Assembly: GCA_015075645.1 (NCBI GenBank)
Contig: JABTUF010000003.1
Coordinates: 372,001 to 436,000 of the forward strand
Direction: 5' to 3'
Source of the DNA: Burkholderiales bacterium
GTDB lineage: Bacteria > Pseudomonadota > Gammaproteobacteria > Burkholderiales > Casimicrobiaceae
DNA: 64,000 nucleotides
Positions 37,649-45,965 of this stretch are shown here, in pieces. The stretch's first letter is position 1; each line of letters opens with the position of its first letter. The notes under the pieces are model-generated. The model was not told where the DNA came from. It worked only from the letters and a program-made list of their open reading frames with translations, and searched no databases. The position numbers and the translations under genes are program-made.

Positions 37649-38017
37649 CTAATCGGCTTCGACGTCGAGGCGGAAGGCTTGCCCACCCTCTTGCCAACGG
37701 AAGCTGGCTTCGCCGTTCCCGCGGTCGCGCATGCGGACCTCTGTCGGCCCGTGCATGCACGACGACCCGTCACGCTGACAGGCGACCTTCCAAGGCTCGG
37801 CATTTCCCATTCTGACGGTGATCACGAAGCCGTACTGCGTTGACTCCTGAGTGATCTTGCACTGTCCGTTGTAGATCACCTTTTGAGCGTTGACATTCGC
37901 CAGGTGGCAGAGGCCGGTGTCACGAAGCTTCTGAGCCAGTGCAGTTCCCGGTTCCCCGCCGAACAACGCGACTCCCAAAGCGCAAGCGGCCATCAGCCCG
38001 GAGTTGAGATGCTTCAT
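37649..38017 (-). CDS. small periplasmic hypothetical protein
   Basis: The 122-residue product has a signal peptide (MKHLNSGLMAACALGVALFGG, cleavage near ALA-Q) and a mature part with four cysteines, patterns GLCHLANVNAQKVIYNGQC and VACQRDGSSCMHGPTEV, that may form two disulphides. GAGGA lies 8 bp before the ATG. Family unknown. It is the first of two small genes that end at the IS91 scar; the PliG-like gene upstream is on the same strand. Confidence 0.55.
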   Translation of the reverse strand: MKHLNSGLMAACALGVALFGGEPGTALAQKLRDTGLCHLANVNAQKVIYNGQCKITQESTQYGFVITVRMGNAEPWKVACQRDGSSCMHGPTEVRMRDRGNGEASFRWQEGGQAFRLDVEAD

Positions 38018-38162
38018 ACAAAGGTCCTCATGAACTTGGTTGGTTGTCACGCGCCCTGCACAAGAACGATCTCCTGCACGGGGCAAGATACCGGCTGCCT
38101 TCCACTGGGCACGGGCAACGTGTCGGGCCGCGTCGCGCAAAACGACGCCGGCGCCGTCGCGT

Positions 38163-38912
38163 TCAGCCGCCCGATATCACGGCCTGTGGAATCTGGTAGT
38201 GCTCGTAGTCGTTGACCTCGATCGTCCACATGTCGTCGGCCTTCGACGCCTTGACCTTCTCGTTCCCGCTGGTCACCTTGTCGCCGATGAACGTGAGGAC
38301 GCGCTCGAGGCCGCCCGCAGGCTTGATGTGAACTTCCGCGTTGCCCGGCTTGCCGCGGATGACGCCGAACTCGCATTGCGAAGACCCGACGGGCGCGTTG
38401 CCCATCCAGCAGGGCACCGGCCCGGTGGCGTGATAAGGCGTGCCCTTGACCTTGGCGTCGCTGGCCGGCGCCGCGCCCAGCGCAGGCTTGGCTACGGGGC
38501 TGCCGGTGACGCCGACCGTGAGGGTGTAGTTCGCGGTCTCGTTCCGCCGCGCAGCGCTGCGCATCAGGTAGACGCGGACCGTGTACTCGCCGTCGGCTTC
38601 CAGCGTGCCCGACCACTCGTTGCCGCCCGACGAGCTGTTGTAGACGGCCACGTCCTTCGAGCCCGGCGGGAGCACGTTGAAGTAATTCGCGCCGTGCTTC
38701 GTCTTGAGCCACACGCTCATCGTCTGGCCGGCCTTGGCGCGCAGCTTGTAGTCGATCGTCTGGTCGCCCTTGATCGACCCGTTGGTCGTGGCCGACGTCG
38801 CGCCCGCCGCGAACCTGACCTGCCGCGTCTCGATGCCGCTCGCCGCCGGCGCTTCGTGACTCGCCGCTACGAACGCGAATCCCAGCGCGAGCACCCACAC
38901 GGACCGCTTCAT
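38163..38912 (-). CDS. periplasmic protein with PliG-like (g-type lysozyme inhibitor) domain
   Basis: The 249-residue product starts with a signal peptide (cleavage near APAAS). Residues of about 30-145 match the beta-sandwich pattern of PliG-type inhibitors of goose-type lysozyme: VRFAAGATSATTNGSIKG, YKLRAKAGQTMSVWL, NYFNVLPPGSK, DGEYTVRVYLMRSAARR and NYTLTVGV. The C-terminal 100 residues (PVPCWMGNAPVGSSQCEFGV onwards) are a second unassigned domain. Inference: protection of the cell wall against host lysozyme. It overlaps the next gene upstream by 4 bp (38909-38912), so the two are translationally coupled. Confidence 0.6.
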   Translation of the reverse strand: MKRSVWVLALGFAFVAASHEAPAASGIETRQVRFAAGATSATTNGSIKGDQTIDYKLRAKAGQTMSVWLKTKHGANYFNVLPPGSKDVAVYNSSSGGNEWSGTLEADGEYTVRVYLMRSAARRNETANYTLTVGVTGSPVAKPALGAAPASDAKVKGTPYHATGPVPCWMGNAPVGSSQCEFGVIRGKPGNAEVHIKPAGGLERVLTFIGDKVTSGNEKVKASKADDMWTIEVNDYEHYQIPQAVISGG

Positions 38913-39580
38913 CTCCGCCCTCCCCTTGGACCGGCAGCGGTCCGTCTGCGTCGCAACGTCGCGGCCGCGATCGCCATGAGCGCGACTGCCAGCGCCGTCA
39001 CGCCCTCCTGCGAGTTCGTGGGCACCGGCACGACTGGCGCGATCTTCGTCCACGTGCCCGCCGCTTGGGGCGTGTAGGCCTGTCCCGTCACCAGCCCCGA
39101 CACATCGAGCACCGTGCAGCTGTCGGCGACGCCGGCCACGCTGGTCCCCGTTGTGCTGCAGGTGGCGCCTTCCATGGCATAGTCTCCAGTGCTGAGAATA
39201 CGCACCTCGTTGTAGTGGTCGCCGGCGCCGTGCGGGATCGATCCGCTCGTCCAGACCTGGAAATCCAATGCCCAGTTGGCGATCGCGCCGGTCGCATCGG
39301 TCCCGGCGACGAACGAGTACACGCGCGCGTTCGGGTCCGACGACGCGTAGGTGTGGACCCCGTCCGAGAACGAGTACGACGTCACCTGCGCGAGGATGTT
39401 CGCCGACGGGAGATTCGGCGCGAGCGGCGTGGCGGTCGTGAATTGCCCGGTCACCCGCTGCGAGGTCGCGTACGGCCCCGAGACGATCGAGTAGGTCGGA
39501 CCGACGTACTGGTAGGTCGTCGCGGCCGACACGCTCACGGAGGCCGACAACGCAACGGCGAGGAAGCAGCTGCGATGCAT
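38909..39580 (-). CDS. exported protein with an exosortase-type C-terminal sorting signal
   Basis: The 223-residue product has an N-terminal signal (MHRSCFLAVALSASVSVSAA) and a C-terminal tripartite tail: VPVPTNSQEG, a hydrophobic helix ALAVALMAIAAATL and an arginine cluster RRRRTAAGPRGGRR. This resembles IPTL-CTERM/PEP-CTERM anchors, although the motif itself is not canonical. The middle is beta-rich and unassigned. It is followed by the PliG-like gene (4-bp overlap) and preceded after 3 bp by the crystallin-like gene. Confidence 0.6.
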   Translation of the reverse strand: MHRSCFLAVALSASVSVSAATTYQYVGPTYSIVSGPYATSQRVTGQFTTATPLAPNLPSANILAQVTSYSFSDGVHTYASSDPNARVYSFVAGTDATGAIANWALDFQVWTSGSIPHGAGDHYNEVRILSTGDYAMEGATCSTTGTSVAGVADSCTVLDVSGLVTGQAYTPQAAGTWTKIAPVVPVPTNSQEGVTALAVALMAIAAATLRRRRTAAGPRGGRR

Positions 39581-39583
39581 CGC

Positions 39584-40267
39584 TCAATAACCCCAGTTCG
39601 GATTGTTCCGATAGGGGTAGTTGCCCGACACCCGGCGCCCGGACGAAATGGCGTGGCTCTGCCCCATCGGCAGGTTCGGGTAGTCGCCGGGCCCGTAGGT
39701 GTGGCAGTCGCCCTGGAAGTTCGCGTCGGTGCAGAAGATCCAGTAGCCGGACTCCACGCGCAGCGATCGCGCCTTGTCGTTGAATCCCCGCCGGTCGAGG
39801 TTGGACATCCCGCCGGGCTCGACGACGAGCGTCTCGCCCGACAGGCTGTAGCCCGAGTAGAGGATCGCGCGCGAACCGGATCCCCAGTTCCCGCCGCCCC
39901 CGCCCCACTGCGGCTGGTTGTTCCAGCCGCCGCCGCCGTCGGGCGTCCAGCCCAGCGAGCGCACCGACGAGACGCGGTTGCTCAAGCCCATCGCTTCGAG
40001 CGACGGGTACTCGCCGGGACCGAGCGTCGTGCACCGGCCGGCGAAATACGCATCGGCGCAGATCTGCCAACGCCCGCCGCGCACGATCGCCGACGACGCC
40101 CGGTCGTTGAAGCCGCTGTCGGCGAGATTCGAGACGCTGTGGCTGGACGAGTAGTTGCGGCCGCTGAAGCCCTCGTTCTCGTACAGCGCGATCTGGGCGC
40201 TGGATGCGCCGGCGACCGAAAGCGCGGCCAAGCCGGCCGCTAGACCGGCCGCGAAGGTGGTCTTCAT
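39584..40267 (-). CDS. beta/gamma-crystallin family secreted protein
   Basis: The 227-residue product has a signal peptide (MKTTFAAGLAAGLAALSVAG, cleavage near SSAQ). Two beta/gamma-crystallin domains follow, residues of about 26-105 (ALYENEGFSGRNYS, ICADAYFAGRCTTLGPGEY) and 135-215 (AILYSGYSLSGETLVV, FCTDANFQGDCHTYGPGDY), joined by a Gly/Trp-rich linker. Such domains are stable and often bind calcium. AGGAG precedes the ATG. It heads a three-gene run 40267-38163 with almost no gaps. Confidence 0.8.
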   Translation of the reverse strand: MKTTFAAGLAAGLAALSVAGASSAQIALYENEGFSGRNYSSSHSVSNLADSGFNDRASSAIVRGGRWQICADAYFAGRCTTLGPGEYPSLEAMGLSNRVSSVRSLGWTPDGGGGWNNQPQWGGGGGNWGSGSRAILYSGYSLSGETLVVEPGGMSNLDRRGFNDKARSLRVESGYWIFCTDANFQGDCHTYGPGDYPNLPMGQSHAISSGRRVSGNYPYRNNPNWGY

Positions 40268-40434
40268 CGTCTTTCTCCTGTCGGGATTCGCTTCCGGGAC
40301 GGACCTGTCCGCGTCCCTTCGTGCGGCGTGCATTAGATCGGGACGGTCGCCGGCGCGCTATCCGAAAAGCGAAATCGCCGCTGGACAACGCGAATCCCAT
40401 TGACATCGCCCTCCGTCCGGGCGACGGGGCTCGA

Positions 40435-41403
40435 TCAGGACTTGAGCGTCCGGGACGGCGACTCGCCGTAGGCCCGCCGGTACATCGCGGCGAACCGGCC
40501 GAGGTGCGGGAGTCCGACGGCGGTGGCGACGCTCGTGACGTCGGTGCCCGGTTCGAGGCGCACCAGCAGCCGGCGTGCGGCGGCGAGCCGCCGTTCGGCG
40601 ACGTACCGCATGGGCGAGACTCCGCGCAGCGATGCGAACGTCAGCTGCAGGCTGCGCTCGCCGACGCCTGCGACGCGGCAGAGATCGCCGATCGTGAGCG
40701 GCTCGTGCAGATGGGCATCGATCCATCCTTCCAGCACTGCGCACCGGGCTGCCCCCAGCGGTGTCGCCTGCGCGACTCCCTTCCCGCGCAGCAGGATCTC
40801 GGCGAGCAGGGCGATCGAGCGAGCTTCGCCGAGCGCATGCCGAGACGCGGGCGACGCCGCCGCCGGCGGTGCGGAGAGTTCGGCGACGGCTGCTTCGAGG
40901 GCGACCCGGTCGCTCTCTCGCAGGTCGATCGCGCGGGACTGGATCGCCGCCCGCCCGAGGAGCGTCGGCATCCGCGCTTCGACCTCGTCGACGACGGCAT
41001 CGACGCTGGCGGCCAGCGCCATGCTCAAGCCCGGTTCGCCACGGCGGGTGAACTCCCAACCCGGTGCGACGATCATCGCGGATCCCGGCGCAACCCGGAT
41101 CCGGCGTCGCCCGAGCGCATAGTCGTTCGGCGCGTCCACCGGCACTTGCAGGAGCAGGCTTCCGGCCGCGCCTCGAATGGTCTGCGCGAGCCCCGCCCGG
41201 CCCCAGCCGACGGCCACGCGGCCTCTGGCCAGCACGTGCCGTTCGAAGGACAACGGGCCCGTCCCGTGGACCACCCGCGAGTGTTCGCCATCGGATCGCG
41301 CGACGAACGCGCGGGCCTCGTCGACATCGTCCGAGCGAAAGGTCGATGCGTGAATGGGCGGCGGCGGCGGGCGGAACGCAGGGCGGCGCGCGGTCGTGCT
41401 CAT
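40435..41403 (-). CDS. AraC-family transcriptional regulator
   Basis: The 322-residue product ends with a double helix-turn-helix AraC domain (residues of about 225-320: LEGWIDAHLHEPLTIGDLCR, GVSPMRYVAERRLAAARRLL, VATAVGLPHLGRFAAMYRRAYGESP). The N-terminal 200 residues are a probable effector or oligomerisation domain of the AraC-binding type. It lies upstream of the crystallin-PliG run on the same strand, 167 bp from it, and may regulate that run. Confidence 0.85.
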   Translation of the reverse strand: MSTTARRPAFRPPPPPIHASTFRSDDVDEARAFVARSDGEHSRVVHGTGPLSFERHVLARGRVAVGWGRAGLAQTIRGAAGSLLLQVPVDAPNDYALGRRRIRVAPGSAMIVAPGWEFTRRGEPGLSMALAASVDAVVDEVEARMPTLLGRAAIQSRAIDLRESDRVALEAAVAELSAPPAAASPASRHALGEARSIALLAEILLRGKGVAQATPLGAARCAVLEGWIDAHLHEPLTIGDLCRVAGVGERSLQLTFASLRGVSPMRYVAERRLAAARRLLVRLEPGTDVTSVATAVGLPHLGRFAAMYRRAYGESPSRTLKS

Positions 41404-41706
41404 GGCGCAGAGAATTTACCACCGCCATGGCCATGGCGCGTCGCGTCGTGTCCGCACGGCTTCGCGACGGGCGACCCGCTCCGGCGGCGCCACGGTCGGC
41501 TGCCTCGCCTGCCAGGCGCCCGTGCCGGGCGGCGCGCAGTCGCGTCGTCGACGAGCGTCGGCCACGCAGGCCCTTCGCGGTAAGATTCGCGTTCGTTCGC
41601 GCTGCCTTCGCGCGCCGTCCGCCGCGAGGGCAGCCGGGACGCGCCCCGGCAGGATCGGGTCTACGCCGCGGCGCGGTTCCGCTCGGCGTTCAGGGAGTCG
41701 CGCACG
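41404..41706. other. divergent intergenic region between araC-type and nicotinamidase-like genes
   Basis: About 300 GC-rich bp without a supported gene. It should hold promoters for both flanking genes, but no clear -35/-10 pair is visible. Confidence 0.3.
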
Positions 41707-41949
41707 ATGACGAGTTTCCGACCCGGCCCCGACGACGCCTTGCTCGTCGTCGACGTCCAGAACGACTTCGTGAGCGGCAGCCTCGCCGTTCCGGGAGGCG
41801 CCGAGGCCATCGCGCCGCTCAATGCCGCGATGGCCGCGTTCGCCGCCGCGGGCCGGCCGATCGTTCTGTCGCGCGACTGGCACCCGGCCGACCACCGTTC
41901 GTTCGTGCAGCAAGGCGGCCCGTGGCCGCCGCACTGTGTCGAGGGATAG
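41707..41949 (+). pseudogene. 3'-truncated nicotinamidase-like gene (isochorismatase fold)
   Basis: The first 78 residues match nicotinamidases: catalytic Asp in LLVVDVQNDFVSG, SRDWHPADHRSF with the metal-binding Asp and His, and GGPWPPHCVEG. At that point an IS91-type terminus begins and supplies the stop codon. The catalytic Lys and Cys are lost, so the product cannot be active. Functional nicotinamidase converts nicotinamide to nicotinate in NAD salvage. Confidence 0.8.
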
Positions 41950-41960
41950 TAAATCCAACG
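41941..41960. mobile_element. 20-bp remnant of an IS91-type terminus (copy B)
   Basis: The sequence up to CCAACG is identical to the outermost 20 bp of the terminus at 42527. It joins the cut nicotinamidase-like gene directly to unrelated DNA, without the hairpin or the rest of the end. Confidence 0.7.
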
Positions 41961-41961
41961 G

Positions 41962-42379
41962 CGGGCGCACGCCCCGATCCCCGGGCGGATCGCGGCGGTC
42001 GCGCACGTGCCGATCCGCAGCGTCGAGCAGTTCGTCGCGAAGGTCGCGGAAGAAACTCGGCCGGGTCGCCGCGCGCATCGACTGGAAGCCGGACGCGGCC
42101 TCGCAGGCGTCCTGGGAGCGCTTGCGCGCCGGGGAATCCGTCGACATCGACGCGCTCGCGCTCGCGGCCTGCAACTGGTCGGTGCCGAAGGGCGAGTGGC
42201 GGGAAGCCGGCGCGACGACGTTGGTCGAGGATCCGTTCCTCGCGCCGATCGCACTGCGCCACACGCCTCCGCGCGCCGTCGAGTCGCTGCCGCTGGTGCT
42301 GTCCGCCGTCGAGCGGATGACCCGGCGGCTCGCCGACGCCCGCGGGAGCGGCGCCCGCCCGCCGGCGCGTCCGGCCTGA
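41962..42379 (+). pseudogene. frameshifted fragment of an unidentified gene
   Basis: Two adjoining frames both look coding: RAHAPIPGRIAAVAHVPIRS and EQFVAKVAE up to about 42049, then KLGRVAARIDWKPDAAS, SWERLRAGESVDIDALALA, CNWSVPKGEW and VEDPFLAPIALRHTP to the stop at 42379. One frameshift near 42049 links them. The 5' end is cut at the IS91 remnant. I do not recognise the family. Confidence 0.5.
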
Positions 42380-42394
42380 CGACGCCTGATCGGA

Positions 42395-42530
42395 TCAGAT
42401 CGCGAGGTCGCGCAGCATCGCGTCGACGCGCTCGGTAACCGCCGCGTCCATCGCGATCGGGCGTCCCCAGGCGCGCGTGGTCTCGCCGGGCCACTTCGAC
42501 GTCGCGTCGATGCCCATCTTGCTGCCGAGG
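42395..42530 (-). pseudogene. ubiD: C-terminal fragment of ubiD (UbiD-family decarboxylase)
   Basis: The minus strand reads [20 protein letters not shown] followed by [20 protein letters not shown] and a stop at 42395. This is the conserved C-terminus of 3-octaprenyl-4-hydroxybenzoate decarboxylase. Everything upstream is missing because an IS91-type terminus starts at about 42527. An intact ubiD must exist elsewhere if ubiquinone synthesis depends on it. Confidence 0.75.
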
Positions 42531-44091
42531 GATAGTAAATCCAACGCCTCCGGAGTCGTCGGAGGCAGCATAGCAGGCCGCGACTCACTCGGAGCGACGG
42601 GAAGCTGGGGGCGATGAGGGGTCGCTGCGCGGCTCGGGGAGCCCTGCGGGCGGGTGTTTCGCGAGGGTCAGGGAGTTCGCAGCGCGCGCCGGCGGCCGTG
42701 GGACACGCACCGGCCCGGCGTCGCGCGCGGCGGGCGGTCGACGCTCGGCGTTACCAAGTGATGCGTTGATCGAACTCGACCTCGGGTGCCGGCTGGGCGT
42801 GGGGGTAGAACTCATCCGTCCTGGCATCGGGCAGGTCCCACAGCGGCGGGCCTCGGGCTGGCGCGATGTGCGGTGGCGCGGTCGGTTCGCCGACGTGGAG
42901 GAGGATGTTGCGGATGGTGGACGGATCGGTGATGAAGGCGATGATCCTCATCTCGGCGCCACAACGGGAACACACCAGCGGAAACACTTCGTAGATGCGG
43001 GCGAGCAGCATGGCCCAGGCGTAGCGAGCGGCACGACGATAAGCCGGTTCGACGGTAGGCGGCTCGGGCGGCGGTGCGGGCGGCGCGGTGGTTGCCCCCG
43101 GCGCGAGGGCGGTGACCGCAGCACGCAGGGGCGAGTTGGGTGCCAGCACGCCGAAGTAGCGGTGGCGGTGGACCCGCGGTGGCGGGACGAGTACGGCGAG
43201 GCGGTCGAGCAGCTGCAGCGGGGTCAGGATCTGCGGGCCGTTCCCGCCCGGACCGGGCTTGGCGCTCTCGTAGAGCAGGTGCTCGGGATCGCGCTCGCGC
43301 AGCCGGTCCAGGGCGAATGGCGGGCGGGTGCAGTAACGCAGCAGCCGCTCGCGCCCGGCACGGTCGGCAGCCGCGATGCGTACCGAGGCATCGAGGGAGA
43401 AGCCGCCGCCGTGTTGCCATTGCGCCATTGCCTGCGCGTCATCGCCCGGCAGCAGGCCGCGGCGCACGAACCCGCGCAACAGCCGCCGGCGCACCTGCGC
43501 CTGCACCTTCGTGATGGCGGTGGCATCAAGGCCGGTAGCGGCATGAAAGACGACTCCGCCCGCGCCGGGCTCGAACACCCCGTCGATGACCGCGCAGTGG
43601 AAGTGCAGATGCGCATTGAGTGTCGAGCCGAAGCGATGGATGAAGGCCACCGCGCCCAGACGCGCCGCGGGGCCTGAACCAGGACTGTGCGCGCGCAGGC
43701 AGGACTCCACCGCGCGCAGGAAGAGCCGCAAGGCAGCACCCTGCAGGTCGGCATCGCGTTCCAGGAAGTAGCGCAGGCGCTTGGGCACCGCCAGGACCCA
43801 CTGGCGCAGGGGCAGCTCCGGCAGGACGTGATCGGTCAGATGCGCCGCCGTCGCCACCATGCGCCGGGCGTTGCACGAGGGGCACACCCCGCGCCCCTTG
43901 CACGAGAAGGCGATCAGGAAGTCATGCCCGCACTGCCCGCACCGGGCCCGGGCAAAGCCATGGGCAAGGATTCCGCATTCCAGGTAACGGCGGAACTCGC
44001 GCTCCACATATGCCGGCACCGACCACTCATCGTCGTGACCGTCGCGGCAGCGGGCGAGCCAGGTCTCGAGGTGTTGCTGGAACGCGCGCGA
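42527..44091 (-). mobile_element. IS91-family element, truncated at the transposase 5' side (copy C)
   Basis: The element runs from the terminus AGGGATAGTAAATCCAACG through the hairpin at 42546-42566 and 180 bp of non-coding end sequence into a transposase gene on the minus strand. The other end, which should carry the transposase start and the second terminus, is replaced by rhs sequence at a GCGCGCG microhomology around 44083-44091. IS91 elements move by rolling-circle transposition and can mobilise neighbouring DNA when one end is bypassed. Confidence 0.75.
42751..44091 (-). pseudogene. IS91-family HUH transposase, 5'-truncated
   Basis: The frame holds about 447 codons. An N-terminal zinc-binding part (CGQCGHDF and CPSCNARRM) is followed by the HUH nickase motif HLHFHCAV and the C-terminal catalytic helix region RYAWAMLLARIYEVFPL with CSRCGAEMRIIAFI. 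The frame continues upstream of the first possible start (GTG at 44019) as FQQHLETWLARCRDGHD, typical transposase sequence, and then runs into rhs DNA. So the natural start and perhaps 20 residues are lost. The internal GTG could still allow a shortened product. Confidence 0.82.
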
Positions 44092-45938
44092 CGGTAGGAG
44101 GGCAGCTCGCGAATCCGCAAGTGCAGCAGTGGACGGTGTTCGACAACGCCGGCCGGGCCACGAGCGGCACGACGATGATCGACGGGCGCAGCTACGTGTC
44201 GACCACCTCGTTCGACGCCAACGGCCGGGTGGACAAGCTGCAGTACCCGTCGGGATACATGGTGGTGAACCGCTACACGAGCTGGAGCGGCGCGCTCGAT
44301 CGGGTAGCGGAATGGACCGGCAGCGCGGTGGGACAGGTGCACTGGACGATGGGAGCCCGGCACCCGGACGGACAGGCGGGATACGGGTCGCTGGCCGGGA
44401 CGAGCTTCGCGCGCAACTACGACGGGTTCGGGAGGGTGTCCGACATCACCGCGGGGGTGGGCGGCAACCCGATCTCGCTGCAGAACGCGCACTACACGTT
44501 CGACGCGCTGGGGAACCTGACCCAGCGCAGCGAGAGCGTGCTCAACCCGGGCACGCAGAGCTTCGCCTACGACCCGGTCGACCGGCTCACGAGCTACGCG
44601 GGGCAGAGCGCTGCCTACGACGCGGCGGGGAACCTCACCAGCCGTGCGGGGACGAGCTACAGCTATCAGGCCGGCAGCCACCGGATCACGAGCTACGGGA
44701 GTACCGGCTACGGCTACGACGCCAACGGGAACGTGACTGGCATCAGCGGGGGCACCACGAGGACGATCACCCCGACCGCGTTCAACCTCCCGAACACGAT
44801 CGTGCAGGGGACCACGAGCCTCGCCTACGTCTACGACGGCGGGCACCGGCGGATCAAGGAGACCTCGACCACCGCCGGCGGCACGACCACGACCTACTAC
44901 CTGGGCGGCTACGAGGAGCTCACCCGGACCGACGGGATCACCGAGCGGCGGCACTATCTGGCCACGCCGGACGGGACGGCGGGGATCCACATCAGCAGAA
45001 GCGACGGCACCACCGCGCCGCGCTACTGGCTCACCGATCACCTGGGGAGCGTGGTAGGCGAAGTCGATCAGGCCGGGGCACTCAAACAGAGCGCGACATT
45101 CGGGGCGTGGGGAGACCGGACGCAGGTCGTGCAGGCCGACCCGAGGGCCGAGGATCGCGGATTCACCGGCCACGAGCACCTGGTGGAGGTGGGACTGATC
45201 CACATGAACGGGCGGGTGTACGACCCGATCACCGGCAGGTTCCTCGCGGCGGACCCGCTGATCCAGGATCCGTACGACGCGCAGAGCTACAACCGCTACA
45301 GCTACGTCAGGAACAATCCGCTCTCCTTCACCGACCCGTCCGGCTACAGTTGGTGGACCAAGTGGAGGAAGCCGGTTATCGCGATTGCCGTTGCGGCGGC
45401 AACCTACGGAGCCGCAAGTTGGCTGATGACGACGGCGGCCGTGTCCGCGCCAGGAGGTGCAACTGCGTTTGCAGCCGTGGCAGACTTTCAGTACGGAGCA
45501 ACGGTCGCGGCGCTCACGCCGACAGGGTCGGCAACGGCTGCAGTGGCGTCAGGTTTCGCTTCTGGTGGCATAGCCGGTGGCAACATTGAAAGTGCGGTCA
45601 CCGGAGCCGTTTCCGCGGGAGCGTTCTTCGCGGCGGGAAGCATTGCAGGTGCTGTGACGGCAGAGGGGATTGCTGGTTTCGGACATGGCGAGGTGGGCAG
45701 AATTGCGCTTCACGCCGTAGCGGGTTGCGCATCAGGGGCGGCTGCGGGAGGGAGCTGCGGAAAGCAGGCCGCCGCAGCCGGATTTGCGGAGCTTGCGGGG
45801 CCTGTCGTTTCCTTTGGAAGTGGCAACGTTGCTTATGGAGTCGCTGCGCACGCAATCGCTGGCGGCATCGGCGCGAAGCTCGCGGGGGGAAAGTTTGAGA
45901 ACGGGGCAGTGACTGGCGCATTCGGATATCTATTTAAC
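44092..45938 (+). pseudogene. displaced Rhs core fragment 4 with constant pre-toxin region
   Basis: The match to the giant gene begins at the position equivalent to 27223 (TVGGQLANPQVQQW) directly at the IS91 junction and runs in one frame through the core end (YSYVRNNPLSF, DPSGYSWW). A pre-toxin region follows (YGAASWLMTTAAVSAPGGA, then AGGNIESAVTGAVSAGAFFA) to GAFGYLFN, where IS66 is inserted. The pre-toxin part differs from tips 1 and 2 for about 50 residues. There is no start codon except one inside the IS91 remnant at 44010. Confidence 0.75.
45931..45938. repeat. 8-bp target site duplication of IS66 (left copy)
   Basis: TATTTAAC, repeated at 48419-48426. It encodes the end of the conserved GYLFN boundary of the toxin tip. 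Confidence 0.9.
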
Positions 45939-45965
45939 GTAACCGCTCGCCGAGCGGCGTACTTG

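Noticed and set aside
42527..42546. GAAC or CAAG target tetranucleotide expected for IS91 elements next to the terminus
   Set aside because: None of the three flanks carries it in a consistent position, so the exact outer edge and target preference of this element stay open.
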